From: Fibrobacter sp. UWR2
Lineage (GTDB): Bacteria; Fibrobacterota; Fibrobacteria; Fibrobacterales; Fibrobacteraceae
Length of the DNA stretch: 64,000 nt
Assembly (NCBI RefSeq): GCF_002210285.1
Contig: NZ_MWQE01000001.1
Span: forward strand, 868,001 to 932,000
Direction: 5' to 3'
The stretch's first letter is position 1; the number at the start of each line of letters is the position of its first letter. The translations under genes and the position numbers were made by a program. Under the pieces are notes generated by a model that was not told where the DNA came from, searched no databases, and saw only the letters and a program-made list of their open reading frames with translations. This document shows, piece by piece, positions 1 to 8,011 of this stretch.

Positions 1-21
1 TGTTATTGGAAAGTTGCCGCA

Positions 22-711
22 ATGATTCACTTCACCCATGTCACGAAGTCCTACGAGGACAACTGGAAGGCGCTGAATAACATCACCTTCCGTATAAACA
101 AGGGTGAATTCGTGTTCCTTACGGGACATTCCGGCGCGGGTAAGTCGACCGTACTTAAGCTGATCTATATGGACGAACGTCCGGATGCGGAACGTGGCGG
201 CCAGGTGATGGTGAAGTTTACGGGCGACTGTGTCTATGATAGCAAGAGTACGCCCGATAGCAAAATTCAGGCTTTCCGCCGCAAGATGGGAATTATCTTC
301 CAGGATTTCAAACTTTTGCCGGATAGGAACGTCTTTGAAAACGTGGCGCTTGCATTGCGTATAGTGGGGACTCCAGGCAACAAGATTAATGCGGCTGTAT
401 TCGATGCTCTCGCCCTGGTTGGAATTAGCCAGAAGCGCTTTGCCATGCCCTACACGCTTTCGGGCGGTGAACAGCAGCGTGTGGCAATTGCCCGCGCGAT
501 GGTGCACAACCCTTACGTGCTCCTGGCAGACGAACCGACTGGTAACCTTGACCCGAAAAACGCCGAGGAAGTGTTCAAGATATTCAAGGAAATCAATGCT
601 CGTGGTACGACAGTCGTGATGGCGACCCATAACCCGGATTTTTACCTGAACAGCCCGTTCCGTCGCTTGGTCCTTGATCACGGTGAACTCCTGACGAGAG
701 ACCTGATTTAA
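22..711 (+). CDS. ftsE: Cell division ABC transporter ATPase FtsE
   Basis: ATP-binding subunit of the FtsEX complex, which couples ATP hydrolysis at the inner membrane to septal peptidoglycan hydrolase activation. The 229-residue length is normal. Visible motifs are Walker A GHSGAGKST (about residues 35-43), the Q-loop segment QDFKLLPDRNVFENV that is characteristic of FtsE, the signature LSGGEQQRVAIARA, Walker B VLLADEPTGNLD and the switch histidine in MATHNPD. A GGAAAG ribosome-binding site precedes the ATG. The usual partner ftsX, normally directly downstream, is not present; the next gene is a GH9 enzyme after 80 bases, so ftsX must lie elsewhere or upstream of the window. A LolD-type exporter ATPase is the main alternative, but the Q-loop wording favours FtsE. 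Confidence 0.88.
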   Translation: MIHFTHVTKSYEDNWKALNNITFRINKGEFVFLTGHSGAGKSTVLKLIYMDERPDAERGGQVMVKFTGDCVYDSKSTPDSKIQAFRRKMGIIFQDFKLLPDRNVFENVALALRIVGTPGNKINAAVFDALALVGISQKRFAMPYTLSGGEQQRVAIARAMVHNPYVLLADEPTGNLDPKNAEEVFKIFKEINARGTTVVMATHNPDFYLNSPFRRLVLDHGELLTRDLI

Positions 712-747
712 CCCCGTTCCTGTTTATTCCTGTATACGAAATCGGTG

Positions 748-774
748 TTTACGGTTGTGCGTTTACACCGTAAA
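748..774. promoter_or_regulatory. Inverted repeat upstream of the GH9 gene
   Basis: TTTACGG (748-754) is mirrored by CCGTAAA (768-774) with a 13-base spacer, and the symmetry extends imperfectly outward to GG and CC. It lies 17 bases before the GH9 start codon and is not followed by a T-run on either strand, so an operator fits better than a terminator. The factor is unknown. Confidence 0.35.
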
Positions 775-791
775 AAACCTATTCTTGTACC

Positions 792-2510
792 ATGGGCTTT
801 AAGGTGCGTTATAACCATGTCGGGTATACTCCGGTTTCGCCGAAGGTGTTCTTGCTGGCGGCAGAACCTGCCTGTGTTCCGGGAAAGGGGTTTGCTCCTG
901 CTTTTGAAGTGGTTTCGCAGTCCGGTTCGGTAGTGTATACGGCGGCGATGTCCGGCCAGAAGGTATGCGACTATACCGATGAATTTATCTGGAAAGGCGA
1001 TTTTTCACCTGTTAGGGAGCCCGGGCGTTACAAGGTCCGTGTGACAGAAGGTGAGAAAGTCCTTTCGGAATCGCATTTATTTGAAGTATCGGAAGGCATT
1101 GCCCCTGAACTATTGCGCCTTACGCTCAAGTCGTTCTATTTCCAGCGCAGTGGCGTAGAATTGCCTGCCGATAAGGCCGGCAAGTGGGCGAGGCCGGCGG
1201 CTCACCTGGACGACTGCATCGAATTCCACCCGAGCATGAATCGCGAGGGCACATGGAATGCGCATGGCGGCTGGTATGATGCCGGTGACTATGGCAAGTA
1301 TATCGTGAATGGCGGCGTCTCGCTTGCTACGCTCCTGCTGGCGGCTGAATTTACGGAAAAGAAGATGGCGGCGCCCGGTATTTGTTTCCCGGCGAACCGC
1401 TCGATGGACTTGCCCCTGTTCCGCAAGAACCTGCTTGACGAAATCCGGTTCGAACTGGAATTTTTCCTGCGTATGCAGGATACGGACGGAGGAGTGTTCT
1501 TCAAGGTTTCTCCAGCTCACTGGGATGGCTTCGTGACTCCGACGCAGTCCGATGAATCACAGAAACGCCAGATCTTGGGGAAGTCGACCACCTCGACATT
1601 GAATTTTGCCGGTGCGCTTGCTCAGGCACACCGCGTGTTTGAAAGTGTAGATTCTGCTTTTGCACAGCAGTGCCTTAGGGCGGCTATCCGGGCGTATGCC
1701 TGGGCGGTTGAAAATCCCGATGTCACCTACCCGCACAATACCGAAGGTAGCGGTGGCTATGGTGACGATCGTTACGATGATGAATTTTTCTGGGCTCGTG
1801 CCATGCTTTTCCGAGAAGTCTGTGACGGGGTGAAGTTTTGCACGGATTGCGAAAGGGGGTCCGACTGCAAGCTATCTCCTTCGTCTGGGAACCTGAGGGA
1901 TTTGCTCCTTCGCGATATGGAAAAGTGCCCGCCATCGCTTGGGCTAGACTGGCGCGATACGCAGAACCTGGGCTGGATTGCCCTCGCATTGCAGTCGCGC
2001 GACCTCGATTTGCAGGTACGTGCCCGCAATACGTTGAAGGTCGTTGCCGACGAAATCGTACGCCTTGCCGGCGAGGATGCCTATGGCCTTGCTCTGCGCC
2101 GGTTTATCTGGGGCTCTAACGGCGATATTGCGAACCATGCGCTCACGCTATTTTTGGTGAATAGCTGGAGCCCTTCTTCTACTTATGTGGATTGCGCGAA
2201 GAGAATGCTCGATTTTATTTTTGGCAAGAACCCTGTGGAACGCTGCTTTGTGTCCGGAGCTGCCTGGAGTTCCCCGAAATTCCTGCATCACAGGATTTGC
2301 CATTCCGACGGTATCGACGAACCCATTCCGGGGCTTGTCGCGGGCGGAATCAATGCCGACCGCCAGGACATGCATCGTTTCCCGCATTATCCGGGCGCGC
2401 AGCCGGGATTCTCGTATACCGACGAGCGAGTATCTTTCGCAAGTAACGAGACCGCAATAAACTGGAACGCCCCTCTTGTGGCTGCACTCTATTTTTGTGT
2501 TTGCGAGTAA
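792..2510 (+). CDS. Glycoside hydrolase family 9 protein (endoglucanase/cellodextrinase type)
   Basis: Inverting beta-1,4-glucanase-type enzyme. The 572 residues hold an N-terminal Ig-like CelD_N domain (about 1-100, beginning with the typical VRYNHVGYTP strand) and an (alpha/alpha)6 catalytic domain (about 105-570). The GH9 catalytic base motif WYDAGDYGKY is at 161-170 (Asp163 and Asp166), and the proton donor is Glu553 in FASNETAINWNAP. Odd features: there is no signal peptide, since the Ig domain starts at residue 3, and no ribosome-binding site before the ATG. In-frame sequence upstream reaches a stop at 771 without another start. The enzyme may therefore act on imported cellodextrins in the cytoplasm. 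GH9 also contains exo-glucosaminidases, so exact substrate specificity is not determined. The gene is monocistronic by position; hrpB converges 6 bases downstream. Confidence 0.88.
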   Translation: MGFKVRYNHVGYTPVSPKVFLLAAEPACVPGKGFAPAFEVVSQSGSVVYTAAMSGQKVCDYTDEFIWKGDFSPVREPGRYKVRVTEGEKVLSESHLFEVSEGIAPELLRLTLKSFYFQRSGVELPADKAGKWARPAAHLDDCIEFHPSMNREGTWNAHGGWYDAGDYGKYIVNGGVSLATLLLAAEFTEKKMAAPGICFPANRSMDLPLFRKNLLDEIRFELEFFLRMQDTDGGVFFKVSPAHWDGFVTPTQSDESQKRQILGKSTTSTLNFAGALAQAHRVFESVDSAFAQQCLRAAIRAYAWAVENPDVTYPHNTEGSGGYGDDRYDDEFFWARAMLFREVCDGVKFCTDCERGSDCKLSPSSGNLRDLLLRDMEKCPPSLGLDWRDTQNLGWIALALQSRDLDLQVRARNTLKVVADEIVRLAGEDAYGLALRRFIWGSNGDIANHALTLFLVNSWSPSSTYVDCAKRMLDFIFGKNPVERCFVSGAAWSSPKFLHHRICHSDGIDEPIPGLVAGGINADRQDMHRFPHYPGAQPGFSYTDERVSFASNETAINWNAPLVAALYFCVCE

Positions 2511-2516
2511 CCCGCT

Positions 2517-5219
2517 CTATTCAACTTTTTCGGGCCACGGGTGCTTGGGGTAGCGCCCGCGCAGTTCCTTGCGCACTTCGGCGTAGGTGTTCTGCCAGAA
2601 CCCGGTCAGGTCCCACGTCTTCTGGATGGTGCGGAAGTTCGGCGCGAGGATATCGTAACGCACCTTCAACTTGCCGTCGGCAATCTTGTGCTCGCCGCGC
2701 AACTGCATAAAATCTTCGATGCGGGCAGAAATCTCGACTAGTACGCCGTCAACGCTCTGTACGGATTTCCCGTCGTCGCTATTTGCTACGGCCTGGTAGC
2801 TGTAACGGGCGCGCTTGCCATTGGGGAGCACGTAGTGGTCGGGGAAGGTCTTGTTCAGCCAGGCGAGCATGGACTTGCCAAAAAAGTCCTCCACGATATT
2901 CCGGTAACGGTCTTCGTTGATGTCGCGGAGCAGGAACTTGCCGTCTGCAAAATCATCGAAGATGATTTGCATATCCTCGTCGTTGAATTCGGGAAGCCCG
3001 TATTCAGGGTAGAGCATTGCGGCAAGGCGCATCTTGGTAAGGAGTGTCTGCATCTGTTCGGTAAGGTAGCGCCCGCTCCAGTTTTCCTTCTCTATCTTTT
3101 CGCGCCATGCATCGACGCTTAACTTCTTCAGTTCTTCGAGAACCTTCGGGGCTGCCTCCTGCGTGAGGATTTCCTTGCGCGAAAGTTCAGTGACAGTGCC
3201 ATCGGTGTTCTTGCTTTCGCGGATTTCTACGCCGATAAACCGTTCCTGCCCGCTGCGCCACAGCAGTTCGTAGCGGGTAGCGGCGTTTTCGCCAGCAAGC
3301 ATTTCTTGCGCGATTGCGGCGTAGAGGTTCACCTTGAGTTCCGATTTCGTGGTGCCGGTACGCAGCATCGAGAGTGCGAGAATCGCATAGGGCGGTTCGG
3401 CGACTTGCAGGCGGATGACATTCTGGTTTGCAAGTTTATATGCGCTCCCGCTCGGGGTGGCGAGCCTGTCCGGGAATGCCTTGAGGAGCTGCTTGCAAAC
3501 GAAAGTGCGAGCGACTTCGTTAGTCATCCCCGCGGAGGCGGGCGGACAGCACTTAGAGCTTTGCTCTTTAGTGCGCATGGCCACCAAGGTGGGGATCTCC
3601 TTTAGCCCATCGCGGTAATCCCGCAACTGCCGGAGGGTAAAGCTCACTTCGCGCGGGACATTGATGTTTTTCGAAAGCGTGTCGGCGGCGAGCGTCAGGA
3701 TGTCGTAGGCGACCTTCGCCTTTTGCAAGAATTCCGTGCCGGAGTGGATCCATGCGAGCGCTGCGAGGAGCAGGTCGGGGAGGTCTTGCGGACCGTTTGC
3801 CGTGGCGAGGAGCAGCGCGAGCGGGATGCTTGAAACCGGAGTGCGGATGGCCTTGAGCCCGAGGGGCGTGATAGCTCCGTCCTGGAGCATCCCGAAACCT
3901 TCGAGAAGTTTTGTCGCCGCAATTTCACGCGTTTCCGGAATCGCTGTCGGCAGTTTAATGTCGCCCTGGAAGGAGTCCGCAGAACGACTGATAGGGTCCA
4001 TGGATTCGTCACACCGTTGCTGCGTGGTCGCACCCACGTCATACCGCAGCCGCGAAGCGGCAAGTGTGTCCATGGCTTCCAACGCCGCCTTCTGCAGCAG
4101 CAGTTCCGACGGCTCTATCTGCAACACTTCCGGAACGATTCCCTGCGGCATGCGCTTTTCGGATTCTTCGCTCCAGAGGCGGATGGCGCAGCCGTTCTGT
4201 GTACGGCCGCTACGTCCGCTGCGCTGGATGGCGTTCTGCATCGAGATGGGCATCGTGCGCAACACGTTCACCTTCTCGCTGTCGTCGTAGAGGCTCACGC
4301 GCTCGATACCGCTGTCGACCACGCCTGTAACGTTCGGAACGGTAATCGAGGTTTCCGCGATGTTCGTGGTGAATATGACCCGCGGGCGTTCGGTGACTTC
4401 AAAGATGCGGTCTTGCGTTTCGCGGTCCTGCCCGCCGTAGAGTTCCAGGAACTCGGCGCAGTTAGCACCCAGCGCTTCGGAGGCGGCGCTGTGGCAGCGG
4501 GCGATTTCGGCCTTGCCAGGCAAGAACACGAGCGTCGTCTGCCAGATGTTGTTGCGGTAGAGCGTCTTTAGCGCCCGCACCACTTCGGCGTCAAGGCCCA
4601 CGCCCGAAACGAGCGAGTTGCCTGTGGCGGGAGTCTGGTTGATAATTTGTACAGGGTACAGCGGGTGGCCGAGCTCAAGGCACTTGACGCCGAGAACCGT
4701 TTCGAGTTCGGAACGGCTCAGCGCCGCCGACATTACCGCAATGCGAGGCATTGTCATCCCCGGCGCCTGTTGCATTGTCATCCCCGGCTTGACCGGGGAT
4801 CTCCCGTTAAAATACGCGAACAGCAAATCCATGTCGGCCTTGCGCTCGTGGTATTCATCGAATACAATCCAGTCGGCATCGCATTTGCCGTGCAAAAGTT
4901 CCTGCAGAAAGTTTCCGTATGTCTGGAACAGGATGCGCGTGCCGGCGCTCTTGCAGCTGTCTTGCCTGAACTGGTAACCGACGGTCTTGCCGCAGGGCTC
5001 GTTGTGGAGTTTTGCCGAGAATTGTGCGAGTGCAAGTGCTGCAATACGGCGGGGCTGCAATACGACAACGCGCCCCTTGCAGTGCTTGCTCAAAAAGTAG
5101 GGAATGAATAGCGACTTGCCCGACCCCGTGGGCGCCTCGATAAGCAGATTACTGGACTGCGCAATCGCAGTCTCCAGTTTGTCTTCTTCTTCCGCGAGGG
5201 CTAAATCACCGTAAGTCAT
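2517..5219 (-). CDS. hrpB: ATP-dependent RNA helicase HrpB
   Basis: DEAH-type superfamily 2 helicase, about 900 residues against roughly 810-830 in typical HrpB. Visible are Walker A APTGSGKS (29-36), motif II DEYH (121-124, a variant of DEAH/DEFH), motif III SAA, motif V TNIAETSITVPNV and motif VI QRSGRSGR. The C-terminal HrpB-specific region ends in an NTYAEVRKELRGRYPKHPWP sequence, which is diagnostic. Two segments not expected in the family, about residues 140-158 and 540-566, coincide with copies of a palindromic DNA repeat inserted in frame (see repeats at 4753-4804 and 3523-3600). The first lies between motifs II and III, the second in the C-terminal half. The substrate RNA is unknown for this family. 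It is probably cotranscribed with the upstream small membrane protein gene. Confidence 0.9.
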   Translation of the reverse strand: MTYGDLALAEEEDKLETAIAQSSNLLIEAPTGSGKSLFIPYFLSKHCKGRVVVLQPRRIAALALAQFSAKLHNEPCGKTVGYQFRQDSCKSAGTRILFQTYGNFLQELLHGKCDADWIVFDEYHERKADMDLLFAYFNGRSPVKPGMTMQQAPGMTMPRIAVMSAALSRSELETVLGVKCLELGHPLYPVQIINQTPATGNSLVSGVGLDAEVVRALKTLYRNNIWQTTLVFLPGKAEIARCHSAASEALGANCAEFLELYGGQDRETQDRIFEVTERPRVIFTTNIAETSITVPNVTGVVDSGIERVSLYDDSEKVNVLRTMPISMQNAIQRSGRSGRTQNGCAIRLWSEESEKRMPQGIVPEVLQIEPSELLLQKAALEAMDTLAASRLRYDVGATTQQRCDESMDPISRSADSFQGDIKLPTAIPETREIAATKLLEGFGMLQDGAITPLGLKAIRTPVSSIPLALLLATANGPQDLPDLLLAALAWIHSGTEFLQKAKVAYDILTLAADTLSKNINVPREVSFTLRQLRDYRDGLKEIPTLVAMRTKEQSSKCCPPASAGMTNEVARTFVCKQLLKAFPDRLATPSGSAYKLANQNVIRLQVAEPPYAILALSMLRTGTTKSELKVNLYAAIAQEMLAGENAATRYELLWRSGQERFIGVEIRESKNTDGTVTELSRKEILTQEAAPKVLEELKKLSVDAWREKIEKENWSGRYLTEQMQTLLTKMRLAAMLYPEYGLPEFNDEDMQIIFDDFADGKFLLRDINEDRYRNIVEDFFGKSMLAWLNKTFPDHYVLPNGKRARYSYQAVANSDDGKSVQSVDGVLVEISARIEDFMQLRGEHKIADGKLKVRYDILAPNFRTIQKTWDLTGFWQNTYAEVRKELRGRYPKHPWPEKVE
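3523..3600 (+). repeat. Palindromic repeat inside hrpB (long form)
   Basis: The 78-base element begins GTCATCCCCGC and ends GTGGGGATCTCC, the same ends as the other copies in the window. Inside lies a second hairpin, GCACTTAGAGC against GCTCTTTAGTGC (about 3548-3573). The length is an exact multiple of three and the hrpB frame passes through without a stop, encoding about 26 residues that include SSKCCPPASAGMT. Confidence 0.75.
4753..4804 (+). repeat. Palindromic repeat inside hrpB (short form plus partial copy)
   Basis: A full 28-base copy (4777-4804) consists of GTCAT, arm CCCCGG, centre CTTGA, arm CCGGGG and ATCTCC. It is preceded by a 24-base partial copy starting GTCATCCCCGG (4753-4776). 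Read in the hrpB frame they encode a run with PGMT twice (VKPGMTM and QAPGMTM), between helicase motifs II and III. Confidence 0.78.
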
Positions 5220-5221
5220 TA

Positions 5222-5316
5222 TATAGAACCGGGGAGTTGCGGGGTGTCCCCGCTAGAAGGGGTGGCGAGCAACAGCGCTAGCGCTGTGCGAGGCAGGGGA
5301 AGGCATTCCCCTACTA
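5222..5316. repeat. Intergenic palindrome-rich segment
   Basis: This 95-base spacer between two minus-strand genes contains a perfect 16-base palindrome, ACAGCGCTAGCGCTGT (about 5272-5287), and a hairpin GGGGAA-GGCA-TTCCCC (about 5298-5313). There is no T-run for a terminator. It may be a dispersed intergenic repeat of another family; no coding potential was seen. Confidence 0.4.
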
Positions 5317-5781
5317 CTACCTCGGGTACTTCAGTTTTTCGCCGGTAGCCACGTCCATGTAAGGCGGCTTGCCTTCGCGGAACTTCTGGTTGATGACCAG
5401 GTTCTCGATACGGCGGCGCAGGCCCTGTTCCGTCTTGCAGAAGAAGTATACGACCTTGTTGGTGCCCGGCACGAGGAACATGGCGAGCTTGTATTTCTGC
5501 TTCACGGCGCGGCGGAAGAACATCATGTCCTCTTTCTTGGGCATGACGATGTTGCTGCCTTCCTTGGTCTCGCAGATCATGTCGGCATCGGCGAGGAGAG
5601 CCTTGGACTTCTGCTTCAGGGCGGCAAAGTTCGGGTCCGTGTTCTTCTTGATGGTTTCAAGATTGAACGCGCCACCGCCTTCCTTGAGCGCCTTGCGCAG
5701 TCCGCGGAATGCGAAAACGGCTAAAACGATAACAACGACGGCAATGAGCCAGGGCCAGTAGTTTGCGAGAAAGTCTAACAT
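5317..5781 (-). CDS. Small single-pass membrane protein of unknown function
   Basis: The protein has 154 residues. The ATG at 5781 is preceded by GAGGTG. An N-terminal hydrophobic helix (about residues 9-27, WPWLIAVVVIVLAVFAF) is followed by a soluble, basic C-terminal domain of about 120 residues with KKEDMMFFRRAVKQKYKLAMFLVPGTNKVVYFFCKTEQGLRRRIENLVINQKFREG. No known domain was recognised. The arrangement suggests an inner-membrane anchor with a cytoplasmic domain. It lies 97 bases upstream of hrpB on the same strand and diverges from an outer-membrane protein gene. Confidence 0.7.
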   Translation of the reverse strand: MLDFLANYWPWLIAVVVIVLAVFAFRGLRKALKEGGGAFNLETIKKNTDPNFAALKQKSKALLADADMICETKEGSNIVMPKKEDMMFFRRAVKQKYKLAMFLVPGTNKVVYFFCKTEQGLRRRIENLVINQKFREGKPPYMDVATGEKLKYPR

Positions 5782-5865
5782 AAACACCTCAATTTGACAG
5801 GGGTAAATATAGAATAATCCTCATTGTTTCGTGTTTTTCTATATTCTTGTTTCGTGTTAAAGTTT

Positions 5866-7188
5866 GTGAAAAGATGCGTATCGGTGGCTTTTTGGGGCAT
5901 GCTCGGGCTTGCCTATGCTGCGCCTGCAGCGCCTGCGGAATGTCAGGACGGAGTCGCCGTTTCGTCCATCGATTTCGATGGTCTAAAGCATACGAACCCC
6001 CGCGTGGTGGAGCGTGAACTCCTGAACCGTTCAGGAGAGCCGTTCTCGCAAGAAAAGTTCGAGGCCGAAAAACGCCGCCTGCAGGACCTTGACCTGTTCA
6101 CTGAGATTTCGGTTTCGTGCGAGGGTACAAAACTTACCTACCATTTCAAGGAAATCTTCCGCTGGATTCCCGCACCCGCGGGCAAGAAGACCGACCGCGA
6201 CGGCCTGATGCTCGGGGCAGCGCTAGCGAACCTGAACGTGGCGGGCGAGGACATCCGTGTCGAGGTGCAGTACCGCACGACGATCGACCCCTTCTTCGAC
6301 AAGCATGAATACGCCCTCTACGCAAGTTCGCCATACCTGTTCGGGCTTCCGCTTGGGTGGAACTTCGAGTTCCTCGTGACCGACAGCTACGACAACATCC
6401 GCAATTTCCAGGAACAAAGCATTTTGCTCGACCTGGATCTGGAATACAAGTTCCTGCCTCACTTGTCGCTGCTTGGGACTACCGCCTACCGTAGGCTGAA
6501 AGACTTTGCGAATCTTCCTGAAATAGGGCTTGGCTTTGCTTTCGATTATCGCGACAGCAAGCTCGATACGCGCGATGGCGTGTATTTCGAGTATATGCTC
6601 ACGCATGTAGGGGCGGGCGAGGAATTTGTTGCATGTGGCGCCGATTACGAATCCGGCGGACCGGTCGAAACGGAATCCCGCTTTTGCTACAGGGATTTAG
6701 GCGAGAACTTCTGGGAACTCCTTACGGATGCCCGCGCATACAAGACTTTCGGACGCTTTGTAACGGGGGCTACCGCGTTGGTACGCCTGCGTCCGGGTGA
6801 CGTGAAGTTCTACGATTACTACTACCATGGCGGTGCCAATACGTTTCGCGGGCACGACGCCGATTCGGGCTCTCTCGGGGTCCACGAGGTTCTGCTCACG
6901 CTCGAGGAACGCATTGTACTTATGGAAAGGCATGCCGCGAGCCTCTGGGGCATAAACTTCTTCTATGGGGTGCAGCTTGTGGCCGGCCTTGACGGGAGCC
7001 TGCTCTGGGACAAGGGCCACCCTGGCTGGGATAACTACGAGGGCGCCGTCTATGGCGGTATCCACCTCGTAATTCCTGCGCTCGACCGCATCCGCTTCGA
7101 GGTGGGGTACAGCCCTGACAGGGGCGAGCCGGTATTCTACTTCGGGCTGTTCGACAAGGTGACTTCGTCTAGATGGAGAAGTAGGTAA
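5866..7188 (+). CDS. Omp85-family outer-membrane protein (single POTRA, BamA/TamA-like)
   Basis: About 440 residues: a signal peptide (KRCVSVAFWGMLGLAYA), one POTRA-type domain (about residues 30-105, VSSIDFDGLKHTNPRVVERELLNRSGEPF through DLFTEISVSCEG) and a C-terminal 16-strand-type beta-barrel. The segment GGANTFRGHDADSGSLG matches the conserved RGF-type motif of the Omp85 barrel (here FRGH), and the C-terminal strand is typical. It is shorter than BamA, which has five POTRA domains, so it is an accessory member. The start is uncertain: TTG 5824, GTG 5854 and GTG 5866 are all in frame. A likely -10 box TATATT at 5840-5845 lies inside the longer versions, and GTG 5866 gives the most typical signal peptide. 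Confidence 0.75.
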   Translation: MKRCVSVAFWGMLGLAYAAPAAPAECQDGVAVSSIDFDGLKHTNPRVVERELLNRSGEPFSQEKFEAEKRRLQDLDLFTEISVSCEGTKLTYHFKEIFRWIPAPAGKKTDRDGLMLGAALANLNVAGEDIRVEVQYRTTIDPFFDKHEYALYASSPYLFGLPLGWNFEFLVTDSYDNIRNFQEQSILLDLDLEYKFLPHLSLLGTTAYRRLKDFANLPEIGLGFAFDYRDSKLDTRDGVYFEYMLTHVGAGEEFVACGADYESGGPVETESRFCYRDLGENFWELLTDARAYKTFGRFVTGATALVRLRPGDVKFYDYYYHGGANTFRGHDADSGSLGVHEVLLTLEERIVLMERHAASLWGINFFYGVQLVAGLDGSLLWDKGHPGWDNYEGAVYGGIHLVIPALDRIRFEVGYSPDRGEPVFYFGLFDKVTSSRWRSR

Positions 7189-7213
7189 GACCGCTCGCTG
7201 AGACCGCTCCTCC

Positions 7214-7242
7214 TTGACTATTTGTTATAAAAAAGTTAAATT
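7214..7242 (+). promoter_or_regulatory. Predicted sigma-70 promoter of ppa
   Basis: TTGACT (7214-7219), a 17-base spacer and TAAATT (7237-7242). A perfect palindrome ACGTTAACGT follows at 7244-7253, near the expected transcription start. The ppa start codon is 58 bases downstream. Confidence 0.55.
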
Positions 7243-7299
7243 TACGTTAACGTATTGAAAAATAAAGACTTAGGCCAAAGGTGGCCTATCGGAGAATAA

Positions 7300-7890
7300 A
7301 TGGCAATTAACTACCTGGATCTTCCTATCGGACGCAAGTATCCCTACGAAGTCGACTGCGTCGTGGAAATCGGCAAGGACACCAACCTCAAGTACGAGTA
7401 CGATGAGCGCCTGCACGTGTTCCGCCTGGACCGCTGCCTGCTCAGTTCCATGAGCTACCCCTGCACCTATGGATTTATCCCAAGTACCAAGGCCGATGAC
7501 GGCGATGCGCTCGACATGCTTATCTACAGTCCTGCCTCTATGATGACGGGTTCTGTCTGCACATGCCGCGTAATTGGGGCCCTTGACATGACTGACGGCG
7601 GCAAGAAGGACTATAAGGTCCTGGGTGTGCCTGTATTTAACCCGAGGCCCATCAAGGACATAGGCGATGTCGACCAGATGTTCCTCCGCATCACCAGGAA
7701 TTTCTTCCAGAACTACAAGGAACTGGAGGGCAAGGACGTGCAAATTGGTGATTGGCAAGATGCGACGTTCGCTCGTGAGCGCGTGATTGCTGCGCACAGG
7801 GCTTACTTCCAGAACCAGGTGCAGGTGCCCGAGACGTTCTATCAGGAACCCGAGAGCGCAGAGCACCTGCCGGCCGAGGAACTCATCTAG
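7300..7890 (+). CDS. ppa: Inorganic pyrophosphatase, family I
   Basis: Soluble cytoplasmic enzyme hydrolysing pyrophosphate to drive biosynthetic reactions. The 196 residues show the family I signature region ADDGDALDMLIY (around residue 67), a variant of the usual DGDPxDxL metal-binding motif. The neighbouring segments YEYDE and YPCTYGFIP are also conserved, as is the FFQNYKELEGKDV region near the C-terminus. GGAG lies 6 bases before the ATG. The gene has its own promoter and stands alone between an outer-membrane protein and a small secreted protein. Confidence 0.92.
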   Translation: MAINYLDLPIGRKYPYEVDCVVEIGKDTNLKYEYDERLHVFRLDRCLLSSMSYPCTYGFIPSTKADDGDALDMLIYSPASMMTGSVCTCRVIGALDMTDGGKKDYKVLGVPVFNPRPIKDIGDVDQMFLRITRNFFQNYKELEGKDVQIGDWQDATFARERVIAAHRAYFQNQVQVPETFYQEPESAEHLPAEELI

Positions 7891-8011
7891 CCTTTATCGG
7901 CGAAAAACTCTATTTTGTCGTAAATTTTTTCCAGCGTTGATCGATGCATGGAAAAAAGGTTATATTTACACCATAAACTTTTTTCTAAATCTTTTGTAAT
8001 AAGGAGAAAGA

